From DASQJJ01 sp964598355 (GTDB lineage Bacteria; Patescibacteriota; Microgenomatia; Levybacterales; UBA12049): 16,695 nucleotides of DNA. Under the pieces are notes generated by a model. The model worked only from the letters and a program-made list of their open reading frames with translations, was not told the DNA's origin and ran no database searches. Both the position numbers and the translations under genes were made by a program. Every line of letters starts with the position of its first letter. The first letter of the stretch is position 1. Location: NCBI GenBank assembly GCA_964598355.1, contig CAZRBN010000028.1, forward strand, positions 1-16,695. The letters run 5' to 3'. Of the stretch, positions 7,410 through 14,934 are shown piece by piece.

Positions 7410-7997
7410 TCATTTCTCCCCTTGCCACTCTTTATAAAATTCATCAAGGAATTCCTTCATAAATCTTTCTCGTTTTTGGGCAATGTTTTTTGCTATTTTT
7501 GTGTTAAGTAAGTCCTTCAATAAAAATAATTTTTCATAGAAATGATTTACTGTTGTTCCATGTGCAGTCCTATATGCATGAGTCGAAGTAAAACGTTTTG
7601 GACGTATTAAAGGATTATATAGTTCTCTTTCTTTTTTGCCACCATCAATACTTAGGCTATGTTTACCGTCCAAATTGTTGCTATATGACATCTTAAGCAC
7701 GATATCTTTTACCGTATCTTTGACATGATCAGGAAATTTCAGCTCTCCCATCACATTTTCTAAAATTTCTTCTTCTGATTTTTCTCTATCACGTATCTTC
7801 CAATCACCTATATCATGAAGTAAGGCTGCCAATTGAACAATAAAAACATCTGTGCCCTTATTTTTCTCTCCTTTGGCAATATACTTTGCCATCTTGACTA
7901 CTCTCTCTAGATGAAACCAATCATGACCAGTCGCTTCATGTTGCATTTTCCTTTTGACGAAGTTGCGCGTCTGTTTCAGAAGTAGCTGTTTATTCAT
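7410..7997 (-). CDS. HD-domain protein (YedJ-like), missing the last metal-ligand segment
   Basis: A cytoplasmic protein of 195 aa from the HD metal-dependent phosphohydrolase superfamily. Visible: H25-D26 with H29 (HDWFHLERV) and the signature H61-D62 in ALLHDIGDW. The C-terminal half has TTVNHFYEKLFLLKDLLNT and the FMKEFLDEFYKEW end typical of the YedJ-like subgroup. Relatives, as I recall them, carry a QDADRLDAIGAIG-type stretch just before the KK-R-x-YNP region, which supplies the final Asp ligand. Here LSIDG (115-119) runs directly into GKKERELYNP, as if about 20-25 residues had been cut out in frame at a Gly-Gly junction. If so, metal binding and catalysis are likely impaired. No function for the family is firmly known. 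A TATACT box lies 7 nt upstream. Confidence 0.82.
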   Translation of the reverse strand: MNKQLLLKQTRNFVKRKMQHEATGHDWFHLERVVKMAKYIAKGEKNKGTDVFIVQLAALLHDIGDWKIRDREKSEEEILENVMGELKFPDHVKDTVKDIVLKMSYSNNLDGKHSLSIDGGKKERELYNPLIRPKRFTSTHAYRTAHGTTVNHFYEKLFLLKDLLNTKIAKNIAQKRERFMKEFLDEFYKEWQGEK

Positions 7998-8004
7998 AGA
8001 AAAA

Positions 8005-8010
8005 AGTATA
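8005..8010 (-). promoter_or_regulatory. Extended -10 promoter of the HD-domain gene
   Basis: TATACT on the minus strand with a TG one base upstream (extended -10) ends 7 nt before the ATG at 7997. No good -35 is seen, which is common for extended -10 promoters. The mRNA should be leaderless or nearly so. Confidence 0.5.
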
Positions 8011-8069
8011 ACAAACAGATAACAATGTATCTATGTGGAAAGCACTACTGGGAATTACATTTTTCTTCC

Positions 8070-8099
8070 TTGCATCACTGTAAAGAATCTGCCTATACT
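8070..8099 (+). promoter_or_regulatory. Sigma70-like promoter giving a leaderless mRNA for the FAD oxidoreductase
   Basis: TTGCAT (8070-8075), an 18-nt spacer and TATACT (8094-8099), followed by 8 nt and the ATG at 8108. No Shine-Dalgarno is present. It is divergent from the HD gene promoter 60 nt away. Confidence 0.6.
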
Positions 8100-8107
8100 A
8101 AATAGTA

Positions 8108-9760
8108 ATGGATGCCAAACTGCTCGACGAATTAAAGACAAAAATAAAAGGAGATGTTGATATTACGGACGAAACACTCATGAAATATAGTCATGATGCA
8201 AGTCTTTTTGAAGTCAAACCTCAAGTTGTTGTTTTCCCCAAAGATAGTGAAGATGTCCAAAACCTCGTAAAATTTGTCAACGATCATAAGAATGAAGATT
8301 CGACTCTTTCCCTTACGGGACGCGCTGCGGGTACGGATATGGGAGGGGGATCTATTAACGATTCTATCAGTGTTGCTTTTGGCAAATATTTTAACCATAC
8401 GCCTGTTATTAATGGTGAGATTGCAACAACGGAGCCTGGCGTTTTTTATAGAGATTTTGAAGTGGAGACACTCAAGCAAAATTTACTTTTCGCTTCATAC
8501 CCTGCTTCCCGAGGATTGTGTGCAATGGGAGGTATAGTCAACAACAATTCAGGAGGAGAAAAATCTCTGCAATATGGCAAAACAGAACGTTATGTGAAAC
8601 GGATAAAAGTTGTTCTCTCAGATGGAAATGTCTATGAACTCAAGCCTCTCAATGAAGAAGAGCTGAAAAAGAAAATGGAACAAGATAATTTTGAAGGAAA
8701 AATGTACAAAGATATGTACAAGCTTATTACAGAAAATTGGGATGTCCTATCTGAGGCAAAACCAAATGTCACCAAAAATTCTGCAGGATATTTCTTATGG
8801 AATGTTTGGGATCCAGAGAAAAAGATTTTTGATTTAACTAAATTGTGGGTCGGAGCACAAGGAACATTGGGATTGATGCTTGAAGCAGATTTACAACTTG
8901 TCCCTGTTAAAAAGCATCACGAAATGGAAGTTATTTACTTGCAAGATATGAGTCATTTGGGACAAATTATTGATGCAGTACTTCCCCTTGGTCCTGAAAG
9001 TTTTGAAAGTTATGATGACAACACCCTTATGCTCGCACTCAGATATTTCCCTGAATTTATCCATCAACTCGGCATTTTTGGACTCATTCAAGCAGGACTT
9101 GCCTTTATGCCAGCATTTTTAGATATGTTGATAGGCCGTCTTCCAAAGCTCATTTTGCAAATTGATTTTGCAGGAGATGATCCTGAAGAGCTGAAAAAGA
9201 AGATTGCAACATTGAGAGAAAAATTAAAATCCCTCCATCCCCAAACAACGGTTGCTATTGATGATCAGGAGAAAAAATACTGGTTGGTCAGACGTGAGAG
9301 CTTTAATTTACTTCGTAATAAAATTCGTAACAAACACACAGCACCATTCATCGATGATTTTGTCATAAAGCCAGAGAATATTGCTGAAGTCATTCCACAA
9401 GTTACCGGGATTTTAAAAAAACATCCTGAATTTATCTTCACAGTTGCAGGACATGTAGGAGATGGTAACTTCCATATTATTCCGCTTGTTGATATTCAAA
9501 ATCCAAAAGTCCGAGCAGCAATTCCGGAAATTTCTGACCAAGTGTATGCTATTGTTGCAAAATATAAGGGATCAATTACCGGCGAGCACAATGATGGCCT
9601 TATTCGAAGTCCCTATCTCGAAACGATGTATGGAAAAAAGATTGTGGAGCTATTTCAAGAGACAAAAAAGATTTTTGACCCACAAAACATTTTCAATCCT
9701 CGCAAAAAAGTTGGAGCAACACTCCAATATGCTCTTGACCATATCAGGACAAATTGGTAA
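8108..9760 (+). CDS. FAD-linked 2-hydroxyacid dehydrogenase (GlcD / D-lactate dehydrogenase-like)
   Basis: A 550-aa flavoprotein of the FAD-binding type 4 (VAO) family with the FAD-oxidase C-terminal domain. It probably oxidises a D-2-hydroxyacid (lactate, glycolate or similar) and passes electrons on, plausibly to quinone. FAD domain: VVFPKDSEDVQNLVKF (41-56), the pyrophosphate loop GRAAGTDMGGGS (71-82), then GGIVNNNSGGEKSLQYG (141-157). C-terminal domain: the metal/substrate motif HVGDGNFH (449-456), TGEHNDG (491-497) and FDPQNIFNP (523-531). Unlike YdiJ-type relatives there is no C-terminal iron-sulfur (CCG) domain. A hydrophobic stretch at about 321-350 could touch the membrane. It sits upstream of the prenyl synthase and cyo genes on the same strand. 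Exact substrate cannot be told from sequence. Confidence 0.87.
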   Translation: MDAKLLDELKTKIKGDVDITDETLMKYSHDASLFEVKPQVVVFPKDSEDVQNLVKFVNDHKNEDSTLSLTGRAAGTDMGGGSINDSISVAFGKYFNHTPVINGEIATTEPGVFYRDFEVETLKQNLLFASYPASRGLCAMGGIVNNNSGGEKSLQYGKTERYVKRIKVVLSDGNVYELKPLNEEELKKKMEQDNFEGKMYKDMYKLITENWDVLSEAKPNVTKNSAGYFLWNVWDPEKKIFDLTKLWVGAQGTLGLMLEADLQLVPVKKHHEMEVIYLQDMSHLGQIIDAVLPLGPESFESYDDNTLMLALRYFPEFIHQLGIFGLIQAGLAFMPAFLDMLIGRLPKLILQIDFAGDDPEELKKKIATLREKLKSLHPQTTVAIDDQEKKYWLVRRESFNLLRNKIRNKHTAPFIDDFVIKPENIAEVIPQVTGILKKHPEFIFTVAGHVGDGNFHIIPLVDIQNPKVRAAIPEISDQVYAIVAKYKGSITGEHNDGLIRSPYLETMYGKKIVELFQETKKIFDPQNIFNPRKKVGATLQYALDHIRTNW

Positions 9761-9837
9761 GGAAAGCTCACGATTAATAGTTCACGCTTCGCCATTTAAA
9801 AATAAACTCAGAATTTATAACCTATCACTAATAACTC

Positions 9838-9866
9838 TTTACCTTCAGCTAAGCTATTGGTATTAT
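9838..9866 (+). promoter_or_regulatory. Sigma70-like promoter before the prenyl synthase gene
   Basis: TTTACC (9838-9843), a 17-nt spacer and TATTAT (9861-9866). The predicted start lies about 6-7 nt before the ATG at 9880. An AGGA at 9871-9874 would fall at the very 5' end, too close to act as a normal Shine-Dalgarno. Confidence 0.5.
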
Positions 9867-9879
9867 TTGTAGGATTTGT

Positions 9880-10923
9880 ATGGATTTTAATGAATATCAA
9901 AAGAAAAATGCGAAAGAAATAGAAGCAGCAATAACATCTCTTTTTACTTCTCAAAAAAACACTGTATTCACGACCCATCCTCTCCTGAAAGAACTTTACG
10001 CAGTACTTGCGAATAGTACCAAAGGTGGAAAATATCTTCGAGGCATGTTAGTGAGACTTGGATTTGAAATGACAGGACACAAGCATACTAACAGCATCCT
10101 TCCTATTGCTGCAGCATATGAAATTCTGCACACTTCTCTCTTAACTCTTGATGATGTTATTGACAAAAGTCCTTTGCGACGCGGCAGACCAAGTGTTTGG
10201 CAAAAAGTTGGGACAAATCAAGCACTCTGTCTGACAGAGATAGGATTTTTTCTGGCAAACAAAACTATTGCGGAGAGCAAGTTTGGTGCAAAAATAAAAA
10301 CACAAGCTACTTCCCTATTCTCTCGTCTTATTATGGATACTATTGCAGGGGAAATGCTTGATGTTGCACTATCCAGGAACCATACTGCATCTGGCTCTGC
10401 CAAAAATATACAGAAAGATGAAATAGATGTCTTGCAGATTCACACATTAAAAACTGCTCAATACAGTATTTCAGGCCCACTCATGCTCGGAGCACTTTTC
10501 GGTGGAGCAGATGAAAAGACACTTAAAAAACTTACACATTTTGGAGAATATGTCGGCATTGCCTTCCAAATTCAGGATGATATTTTGGGAGTGTTTGGCG
10601 ATGAAAAACAAGTTGGTAAATCTGTTACTTCTGATAGTGAAGAAAATAAGAATACGTTGCTTATCACCTATGCACTCGACCATGCATCTTTACAACAAAA
10701 GAAAATTCTTGAGGAATATTATGGAAAGAAAGATATGACGGCCAAAGAATTTGAAATAATTAAAAACCTATTTACCAAAATAGGATCACTCAGCTATTCT
10801 CAAAAAAAAGCACAGGAATATATAGAAAAAGCAAAACAAAGTATTCCTACTATTACCAAGAACAAAACACTACAAAAACTCTTAACCGAATTTGCAGATT
10901 TTGTAGTACAACGCGCAAAATAG
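9880..10923 (+). CDS. Polyprenyl (isoprenyl) diphosphate synthase, trans type
   Basis: A 347-aa soluble enzyme that condenses isopentenyl diphosphate with allylic diphosphates to give farnesyl, geranylgeranyl or longer chains. Motifs in order: GGKYLRGML (49-57, the GGKRLRP equivalent), the first Asp-rich motif DDVID (91-95) followed by LRRGRPSVW, GEMLDV (157-162), KTAQYS (191-196), and the second Asp-rich region QDDILGVFGD (232-241) followed by GKSVTSD. These place it firmly in the family. Product length cannot be read with confidence. Its position directly upstream of cyoA and near cyoE suggests the product may prenylate heme (CyoE uses farnesyl diphosphate) or build a quinone tail, but undecaprenyl supply is an equally possible role. 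Confidence 0.92.
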   Translation: MDFNEYQKKNAKEIEAAITSLFTSQKNTVFTTHPLLKELYAVLANSTKGGKYLRGMLVRLGFEMTGHKHTNSILPIAAAYEILHTSLLTLDDVIDKSPLRRGRPSVWQKVGTNQALCLTEIGFFLANKTIAESKFGAKIKTQATSLFSRLIMDTIAGEMLDVALSRNHTASGSAKNIQKDEIDVLQIHTLKTAQYSISGPLMLGALFGGADEKTLKKLTHFGEYVGIAFQIQDDILGVFGDEKQVGKSVTSDSEENKNTLLITYALDHASLQQKKILEEYYGKKDMTAKEFEIIKNLFTKIGSLSYSQKKAQEYIEKAKQSIPTITKNKTLQKLLTEFADFVVQRAK

Positions 10924-10925
10924 AA

Positions 10926-10945
10926 CAATGAAGCAATGAAACATG
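10926..10945 (+). repeat. Two-and-a-half copies of an 8-nt unit (CAATGAAR)
   Basis: CAATGAAG, CAATGAAA and a partial CATG follow right after the prenyl synthase stop, in the gap before cyoA. This is a low-complexity short tandem repeat, comparable to the 7-nt units at the cyoB start. Confidence 0.4.
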
Positions 10946-10987
10946 TAATTGTTTCTCTCTTTACACCCTCGTCTATCTCTGATTAAC

Positions 10988-10993
10988 TATAGT
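10988..10993 (+). promoter_or_regulatory. Candidate -10 box (TATAGT) for cyoA
   Basis: TATAGT ends 12 nt before the ATG at 11006, predicting a leader of about 5-6 nt. A TTTACA lies at 10960-10965, but its spacing (22 nt) is too long, so the -35 is uncertain. There is no Shine-Dalgarno before cyoA. Confidence 0.35.
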
Positions 10994-11005
10994 TATTGCT
11001 CCATT

Positions 11006-11884
11006 ATGAACAAACTCTTTACATTCCTCATTCCACTATTAGCTTTTATTGGTATTACTCTTTTAGTATTCTTTTTCTCCCATAACCCAGTTACTATTTT
11101 CAATCCAAAAGGAATTATTGCTATGCAAGAGCGGCAACTTATTATTACCTTTATTGCCTTAATGCTCTGTGTTGCGATTCCTGCTGTTGTATTGACGTTC
11201 TTTGTCGCATGGAAATTCCGTGCAACAAATCCCAAAGCAAAATATACGCCAGATGCAGAACAAAATAAAATTTTGGAGATTGTATGGTGGATTGTCCCTA
11301 CCGTGATTGTTCTTATTCTTGCAACTATTACCTGGAAAATGACTCATGCTCTTGACCCGTATAGACCACTTACGAGTAATACAAAACCCGTAACAATACA
11401 GGTAGTTGCCCTGCGGTGGAAATGGCTTTTTATCTATCCAGAACAGCATATTGCAACAGTAAACTTTATAGAGTTTCCTGTGAATACTCCAGTTAATTTC
11501 CAATTGACTGCGGGAGATGCGCCACTGAATTCTTTTTGGATTCCGCAACTTGGTGGCCAAATGTATGCTATGTCTGGAATGGTCAATCAACTGCATCTCT
11601 TAGCAACACAAGAAGGAGACTACAAAGGGTCAACAGCAGAAATAAGTGGGAAAGGATTTGCTAATATGCGGTTTATTGCCAAAGCAACAAGCCAGAAAGA
11701 TTTTGACAATTGGGCTAAAGATGTAAAGAAATCAAAAAATGTACTTACGCAAGATGTTTTTGATCAACTTTCCCGCCCAAGTGAAGACATGCCGATTACA
11801 TACTATGCTTCAGTCCAAAAGGACTTGTATAATCTAATAGTAATGAAGTACATGCCGCCACCAAAAATTGGCGACGAACACTAA
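11006..11884 (+). CDS. cyoA: Cytochrome bo3-type quinol oxidase subunit II
   Basis: Subunit II of the terminal quinol oxidase, 292 aa from ATG 11006. A longer reading from TTG 10949 adds an unlikely tail. An N-terminal hydrophobic segment (5-25) is followed by two helices (about 45-70 and 92-112) and an extracytoplasmic cupredoxin domain with VVALRWKWLFIYPEQ. The CuA ligands (Cys pair, His, Met) of cytochrome c oxidases are absent: the site reads QEGDYKGSTAEISGKGF, as in E. coli CyoA, so the donor is a quinol. The K-channel entrance glutamate (E. coli E89) is kept as E91. Unlike E. coli CyoA there is no lipobox Cys in the N-terminal segment, so it is not lipidated there and that segment is probably an uncleaved anchor. 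It starts the cyo set; cyoB follows after 21 nt. Confidence 0.95.
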   Translation: MNKLFTFLIPLLAFIGITLLVFFFSHNPVTIFNPKGIIAMQERQLIITFIALMLCVAIPAVVLTFFVAWKFRATNPKAKYTPDAEQNKILEIVWWIVPTVIVLILATITWKMTHALDPYRPLTSNTKPVTIQVVALRWKWLFIYPEQHIATVNFIEFPVNTPVNFQLTAGDAPLNSFWIPQLGGQMYAMSGMVNQLHLLATQEGDYKGSTAEISGKGFANMRFIAKATSQKDFDNWAKDVKKSKNVLTQDVFDQLSRPSEDMPITYYASVQKDLYNLIVMKYMPPPKIGDEH

Positions 11885-11902
11885 TCATAGTTTTTCGATT
11901 TT

Positions 11903-11930
11903 ACTATGAACCATGAACTATCAACTATGA
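11903..11930 (+). repeat. Four tandem 7-nt units over the cyoB start
   Basis: Units ACTATGA, ACCATGA, ACTATCA and ACTATGA lie back to back at 11903-11930. The first contains the ATG at 11906 and the fourth the in-frame ATG at 11927, so copy number could shift the start codon used for cyoB. Confidence 0.6.
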
Positions 11931-13924
11931 ACCAATCATTTATACAATTTATTTTCGGTCGACTAACTCTTAACGATCTTCCCCACGAGTGGTTTACGAT
12001 TGGTGGATCTATTTTTATTACTATCATGGGTATAGCTGTTATCCTTCTCATAACACGCATAAAACGCTGGAAGTGGCTTTGGAGTGAATGGCTTACTTCA
12101 TGCGATCCAAAAAAAATTGGTGTCATGTATATGGTTGTTGCAGGCCTTATGCTTTTCCGTGGAGGACTTGATGCCATTATGATTTGGCTCCAGCAAGCAT
12201 TTGCTGCAGGAGCATCTCATGGATATTTGAACGCAGACCATTTTCAGCAAATCTTTACAGCACATGGAAATATCATGGTTTTTTTTGTAACCATGGGATT
12301 TTTATTTGGACTTATCAATATCATTGTTCCTCTCCAAATAGGTGCACGAGACCTCGCTTTTCCCTTTCTTAACACATTAGGGTTTTGGCTTTTTGTTGCA
12401 GGGGCTGTCCTTGTTAATGTCTTTTTTGCATTTGGCGGAGAATTTGCTGCAACAGGCTGGCTTGCTGTTGCACCACTTTCTGAGCTGCAGTATAGCCCTG
12501 GCGTTGGCGTGGATTATTGGATTTGGAGTCTACAAATATCAGGACTTGGCACGCTTATTGGAGGAATCAATTTTATTGTGACAATTCTTAAGCTTCGTGC
12601 ACCAGGAATGAAACTCATGCAGATGCCTCTTTTTACTTGGACATCTCTCTGCAGCATGCTTATGGTTGTCACTGTTTTCCCAATTCTGACTATAACTATT
12701 GCTCTGCTTAATTTAGACCGGCTTCTTGGTATGCACTTTTTTACAACAGGAAACGGTGGCAATCCAATGATGTACACGAATCTTATTTGGATGTGGGGGC
12801 ATCCCGAGGTGTATATCCTTATGCTCCCTGCTTTCGGTGTATATTCAGAAGTTGTCTCAACATTCAGTCAAAAAAAATTAGCTGGATATACCTCCCTTGT
12901 TATTGCTGCAATTGGAATAACATTTCTTTCGCTCTTGGTATGGCTTCATCATTTCTTCACAATGGGTGCAGGAGCAGATGTCAATTCATTTTTTGGCATT
13001 ATGACAATGTTTATTGCTATTCCAACTGGAGTCCAGATTTTCCGTTGGATTGCAACAATGTGGAAAGGGCGTATCCGATTTTATAGTCCGATGCTCTGGT
13101 TTTTGGGATTTGTTGGGACCTTTACCTTTGGAGGTTTGGCAGGAGTTTTGCTTGCTTCCCCACCAGCCGATTATCAACTCCATAATTCTCTTTTCCTCGT
13201 AGCTCATTTTCACACAATGGTTATTGGTGGCGCTCTCTTTGGTATTTTTGCTGGAATTACATATTGGTTTCCAAAAATTACTGGATTTAGGATGAATGAA
13301 AAAATAGGAAAATATGCATTCTGGCTGTGGATAGTTGGATTCTTCACAGCTTTTGTCCCTTTGTATATTTTAGGATTTATGGGTGCCACGAGAAGGCTTG
13401 ATCATTATGCTTCCTCAGCAGGTTGGCAGCCGCTTTTTATCACTGCACTTATTGGAGGACTTATCATTTCAGTTGCTGCCTGTGTGCAAGTTGTCCAAGT
13501 AATCGTGAGTATTTTGCAGCGAAATAAAAATAAAGATACAACTGGTGATCCATGGAATGGCCGGACACTTGAATGGGCAACATCTTCTCCTCCACCCTTT
13601 TATAATTTTGCAATTGTCCCTGCAGTCAAAGACCGTGATCCTTTTTGGGAAATGAAAATGAATCATCATTCCGAAAATAAATCTCACTACGAAGATATTA
13701 TTTTGCCAAAAAATACAGCACTGGGAATGTATCTCTCAGGCTTTGTTTTCCTTATTGGATTTGCAATGGTGTGGCATATGTATTGGCTAGGGGCGTTAGG
13801 TCTTATTGGAGCAATTGCTGTCGTTATTTGGCGCACATTTGATGAGGAGACAGAATATATATTGCCTGCTGAAGAAGTAAAACGGTTGGAAGAACAAGGC
13901 AATAGTTTTCTTGATACTAGATAA
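11906..13924 (+). CDS. cyoB: Cytochrome bo3-type quinol oxidase subunit I, with K-channel Lys replaced by Gln
   Basis: Catalytic subunit that reduces O2 to water with electrons from quinol, 672 aa from ATG 11906; an ATG at 11927 gives 665 aa, nearer the 663 of E. coli. Heme b ligands H120 and H436, heme o3 ligand H434, and CuB ligands H299, H348 and H349 are all present, with the His-Tyr pair partner Y303 and E301 (in WGHPEVY). Quinol-site residues equivalent to E. coli R71, D75, H98 and Q101 are R85, D89, H112 and Q115. The D-channel entry is D149, with N156 kept. The K-channel lysine (E. coli K362, motif TGVKIF) is Gln here: TGVQIF, Q377. T374, S314 and S330 of that channel are kept. The long C-terminal part (TGDPWNGRTLEW, SSPPPFYNF) is bo3-specific. 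Confidence 0.96.
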   Translation: MNHELSTMNQSFIQFIFGRLTLNDLPHEWFTIGGSIFITIMGIAVILLITRIKRWKWLWSEWLTSCDPKKIGVMYMVVAGLMLFRGGLDAIMIWLQQAFAAGASHGYLNADHFQQIFTAHGNIMVFFVTMGFLFGLINIIVPLQIGARDLAFPFLNTLGFWLFVAGAVLVNVFFAFGGEFAATGWLAVAPLSELQYSPGVGVDYWIWSLQISGLGTLIGGINFIVTILKLRAPGMKLMQMPLFTWTSLCSMLMVVTVFPILTITIALLNLDRLLGMHFFTTGNGGNPMMYTNLIWMWGHPEVYILMLPAFGVYSEVVSTFSQKKLAGYTSLVIAAIGITFLSLLVWLHHFFTMGAGADVNSFFGIMTMFIAIPTGVQIFRWIATMWKGRIRFYSPMLWFLGFVGTFTFGGLAGVLLASPPADYQLHNSLFLVAHFHTMVIGGALFGIFAGITYWFPKITGFRMNEKIGKYAFWLWIVGFFTAFVPLYILGFMGATRRLDHYASSAGWQPLFITALIGGLIISVAACVQVVQVIVSILQRNKNKDTTGDPWNGRTLEWATSSPPPFYNFAIVPAVKDRDPFWEMKMNHHSENKSHYEDIILPKNTALGMYLSGFVFLIGFAMVWHMYWLGALGLIGAIAVVIWRTFDEETEYILPAEEVKRLEEQGNSFLDTR

Positions 13925-13939
13925 AGAGAACACTACAGT
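13911..13939 (+). promoter_or_regulatory. Possible internal promoter before cyoC
   Basis: TTGATA (13911-13916), a 17-nt spacer and TACAGT (13934-13939), followed by 9 nt and the cyoC ATG at 13949. The -35 lies in the last codons of cyoB. It may give extra cyoCDE transcript, or it may be chance in AT-rich DNA. Confidence 0.35.
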
Positions 13940-13948
13940 AAAAATACT

Positions 13949-14533
13949 ATGACAGAACATACTAATCACCATATCTTAGCAGAAGACCGGACTTTTTTAG
14001 GTTTTTGGATTTATTTGATGACTGACTTACTCATGTTTGCTGCTCTTTTTGCAGCATATGTAGTCCTGCATGGAAATACATTTGGCGGTCCATCAAGCAC
14101 GAGTCTTTTCGATCTCCCTTTTGCTCTTATTGAAACACTTATCCTTCTGACAAGTAGTTTCACGTGTGGTGTAGGAGTACTCTTTGCAAAACAAAATGAT
14201 ATAAAAAAAACAGTGATATGCTTTGGCATTACATTTGCTCTTGGAGTTGCATTTTTGATAATGGAACTTTCAGAATTTTCTCACCTACTTGTTGAAGGGA
14301 ACACCTTTCAACGCAGTGCATTTCTATCTTCTTTCTTTACTCTCGTTGGAACACATGGACTGCATATTTTCTTTGGACTCTTTTGGATGCTTCTTCTTTT
14401 TATCTCAATATTTTTTCGAGGATTTACAGAAAATTCACTTCGTAAATTAACACTGCTAAGTCTTTTTTGGCATTTCCTCGATATTGTGTGGATTTTTATT
14501 TTTACTATCGTATATTTACTGGGAGTAATATAA
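13949..14533 (+). CDS. cyoC: Cytochrome bo3-type quinol oxidase subunit III
   Basis: 194-aa membrane subunit with five predicted helices, like E. coli CyoC (204 aa). It supports assembly and stability of the oxidase core. Conserved landmarks are GFWIYLMTD near the N-terminus, LPFALIETLILL, the helix pair MELSEFSHLL, and LVGTHGLHIFFGL followed by SLFWHFLDIVWIF. The His-rich N-terminal tail (HTNHH) is shorter than in E. coli. It starts 24 nt after the cyoB stop without a Shine-Dalgarno. The order cyoB-cyoC-cyoD is that of the proteobacterial operon. Confidence 0.94.
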   Translation: MTEHTNHHILAEDRTFLGFWIYLMTDLLMFAALFAAYVVLHGNTFGGPSSTSLFDLPFALIETLILLTSSFTCGVGVLFAKQNDIKKTVICFGITFALGVAFLIMELSEFSHLLVEGNTFQRSAFLSSFFTLVGTHGLHIFFGLFWMLLLFISIFFRGFTENSLRKLTLLSLFWHFLDIVWIFIFTIVYLLGVI

Positions 14534-14553
14534 ATAATTTTCAATTTAAAAAC

Positions 14554-14931
14554 ATGAGTACTCACATACATCACAAAACAACATTTACCACATATATCAT
14601 AGGATTTTTATTTTCTATCATCTTAACTGTTACTGCGTACCTTTTTGCCATGAGTCATATTACCTCTCTCCACCATATGTTTTCTCATGAATTATTGACC
14701 ATCTTATTCGTAGCTCTCGCTTTCATACAACTAGTAGTACAACTCTTCTATTTTTTGCATCTCGGGCAAGAATCAAAACCAAGGTGGAATCTCGTTTTTT
14801 TCCTTTCAACATTTAGTATTGTGTTGCTTGTTGTTGTTGCATCTTTATGGATTATGTATCACCTTAATTACAATATGACACCAAAAGATATGAATCAGGT
14901 CATTATGCTAAACGAAGGAATACACAAATAG
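14554..14931 (+). CDS. cyoD: Cytochrome bo3-type quinol oxidase subunit IV
   Basis: 125-aa small membrane subunit with three predicted helices (about 14-36, 46-66 and 78-100). Family marks are GFLFSIILTV in helix 1, the FYFLHLG segment in helix 2, and SLWIMYHLNYNM at the end of helix 3, matching the IMWNLNYNM end of E. coli CyoD. A further 17 residues (ending GIHK) extend past the usual C-terminus. The ATG at 14554 is chosen because upstream readings overlap cyoC and give no family sequence. The gap after cyoC is 20 nt, with no Shine-Dalgarno. Confidence 0.92.
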   Translation: MSTHIHHKTTFTTYIIGFLFSIILTVTAYLFAMSHITSLHHMFSHELLTILFVALAFIQLVVQLFYFLHLGQESKPRWNLVFFLSTFSIVLLVVVASLWIMYHLNYNMTPKDMNQVIMLNEGIHK

Positions 14932-14934
14932 TAA

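Noticed and set aside
10949..11005. TTG-initiated extension of cyoA
   Set aside because: The added residues resemble intergenic translation, contain the candidate -10 box, and are absent from CyoA proteins.
12787..13202. Alternative frames (plus and minus, 62-99 aa) inside cyoB
   Set aside because: They lie wholly within a conserved cyoB reading frame and are shadows of it.
14467..14553. Upstream extension of cyoD
   Set aside because: It overlaps cyoC in another frame; family similarity begins at the ATG at 14554.
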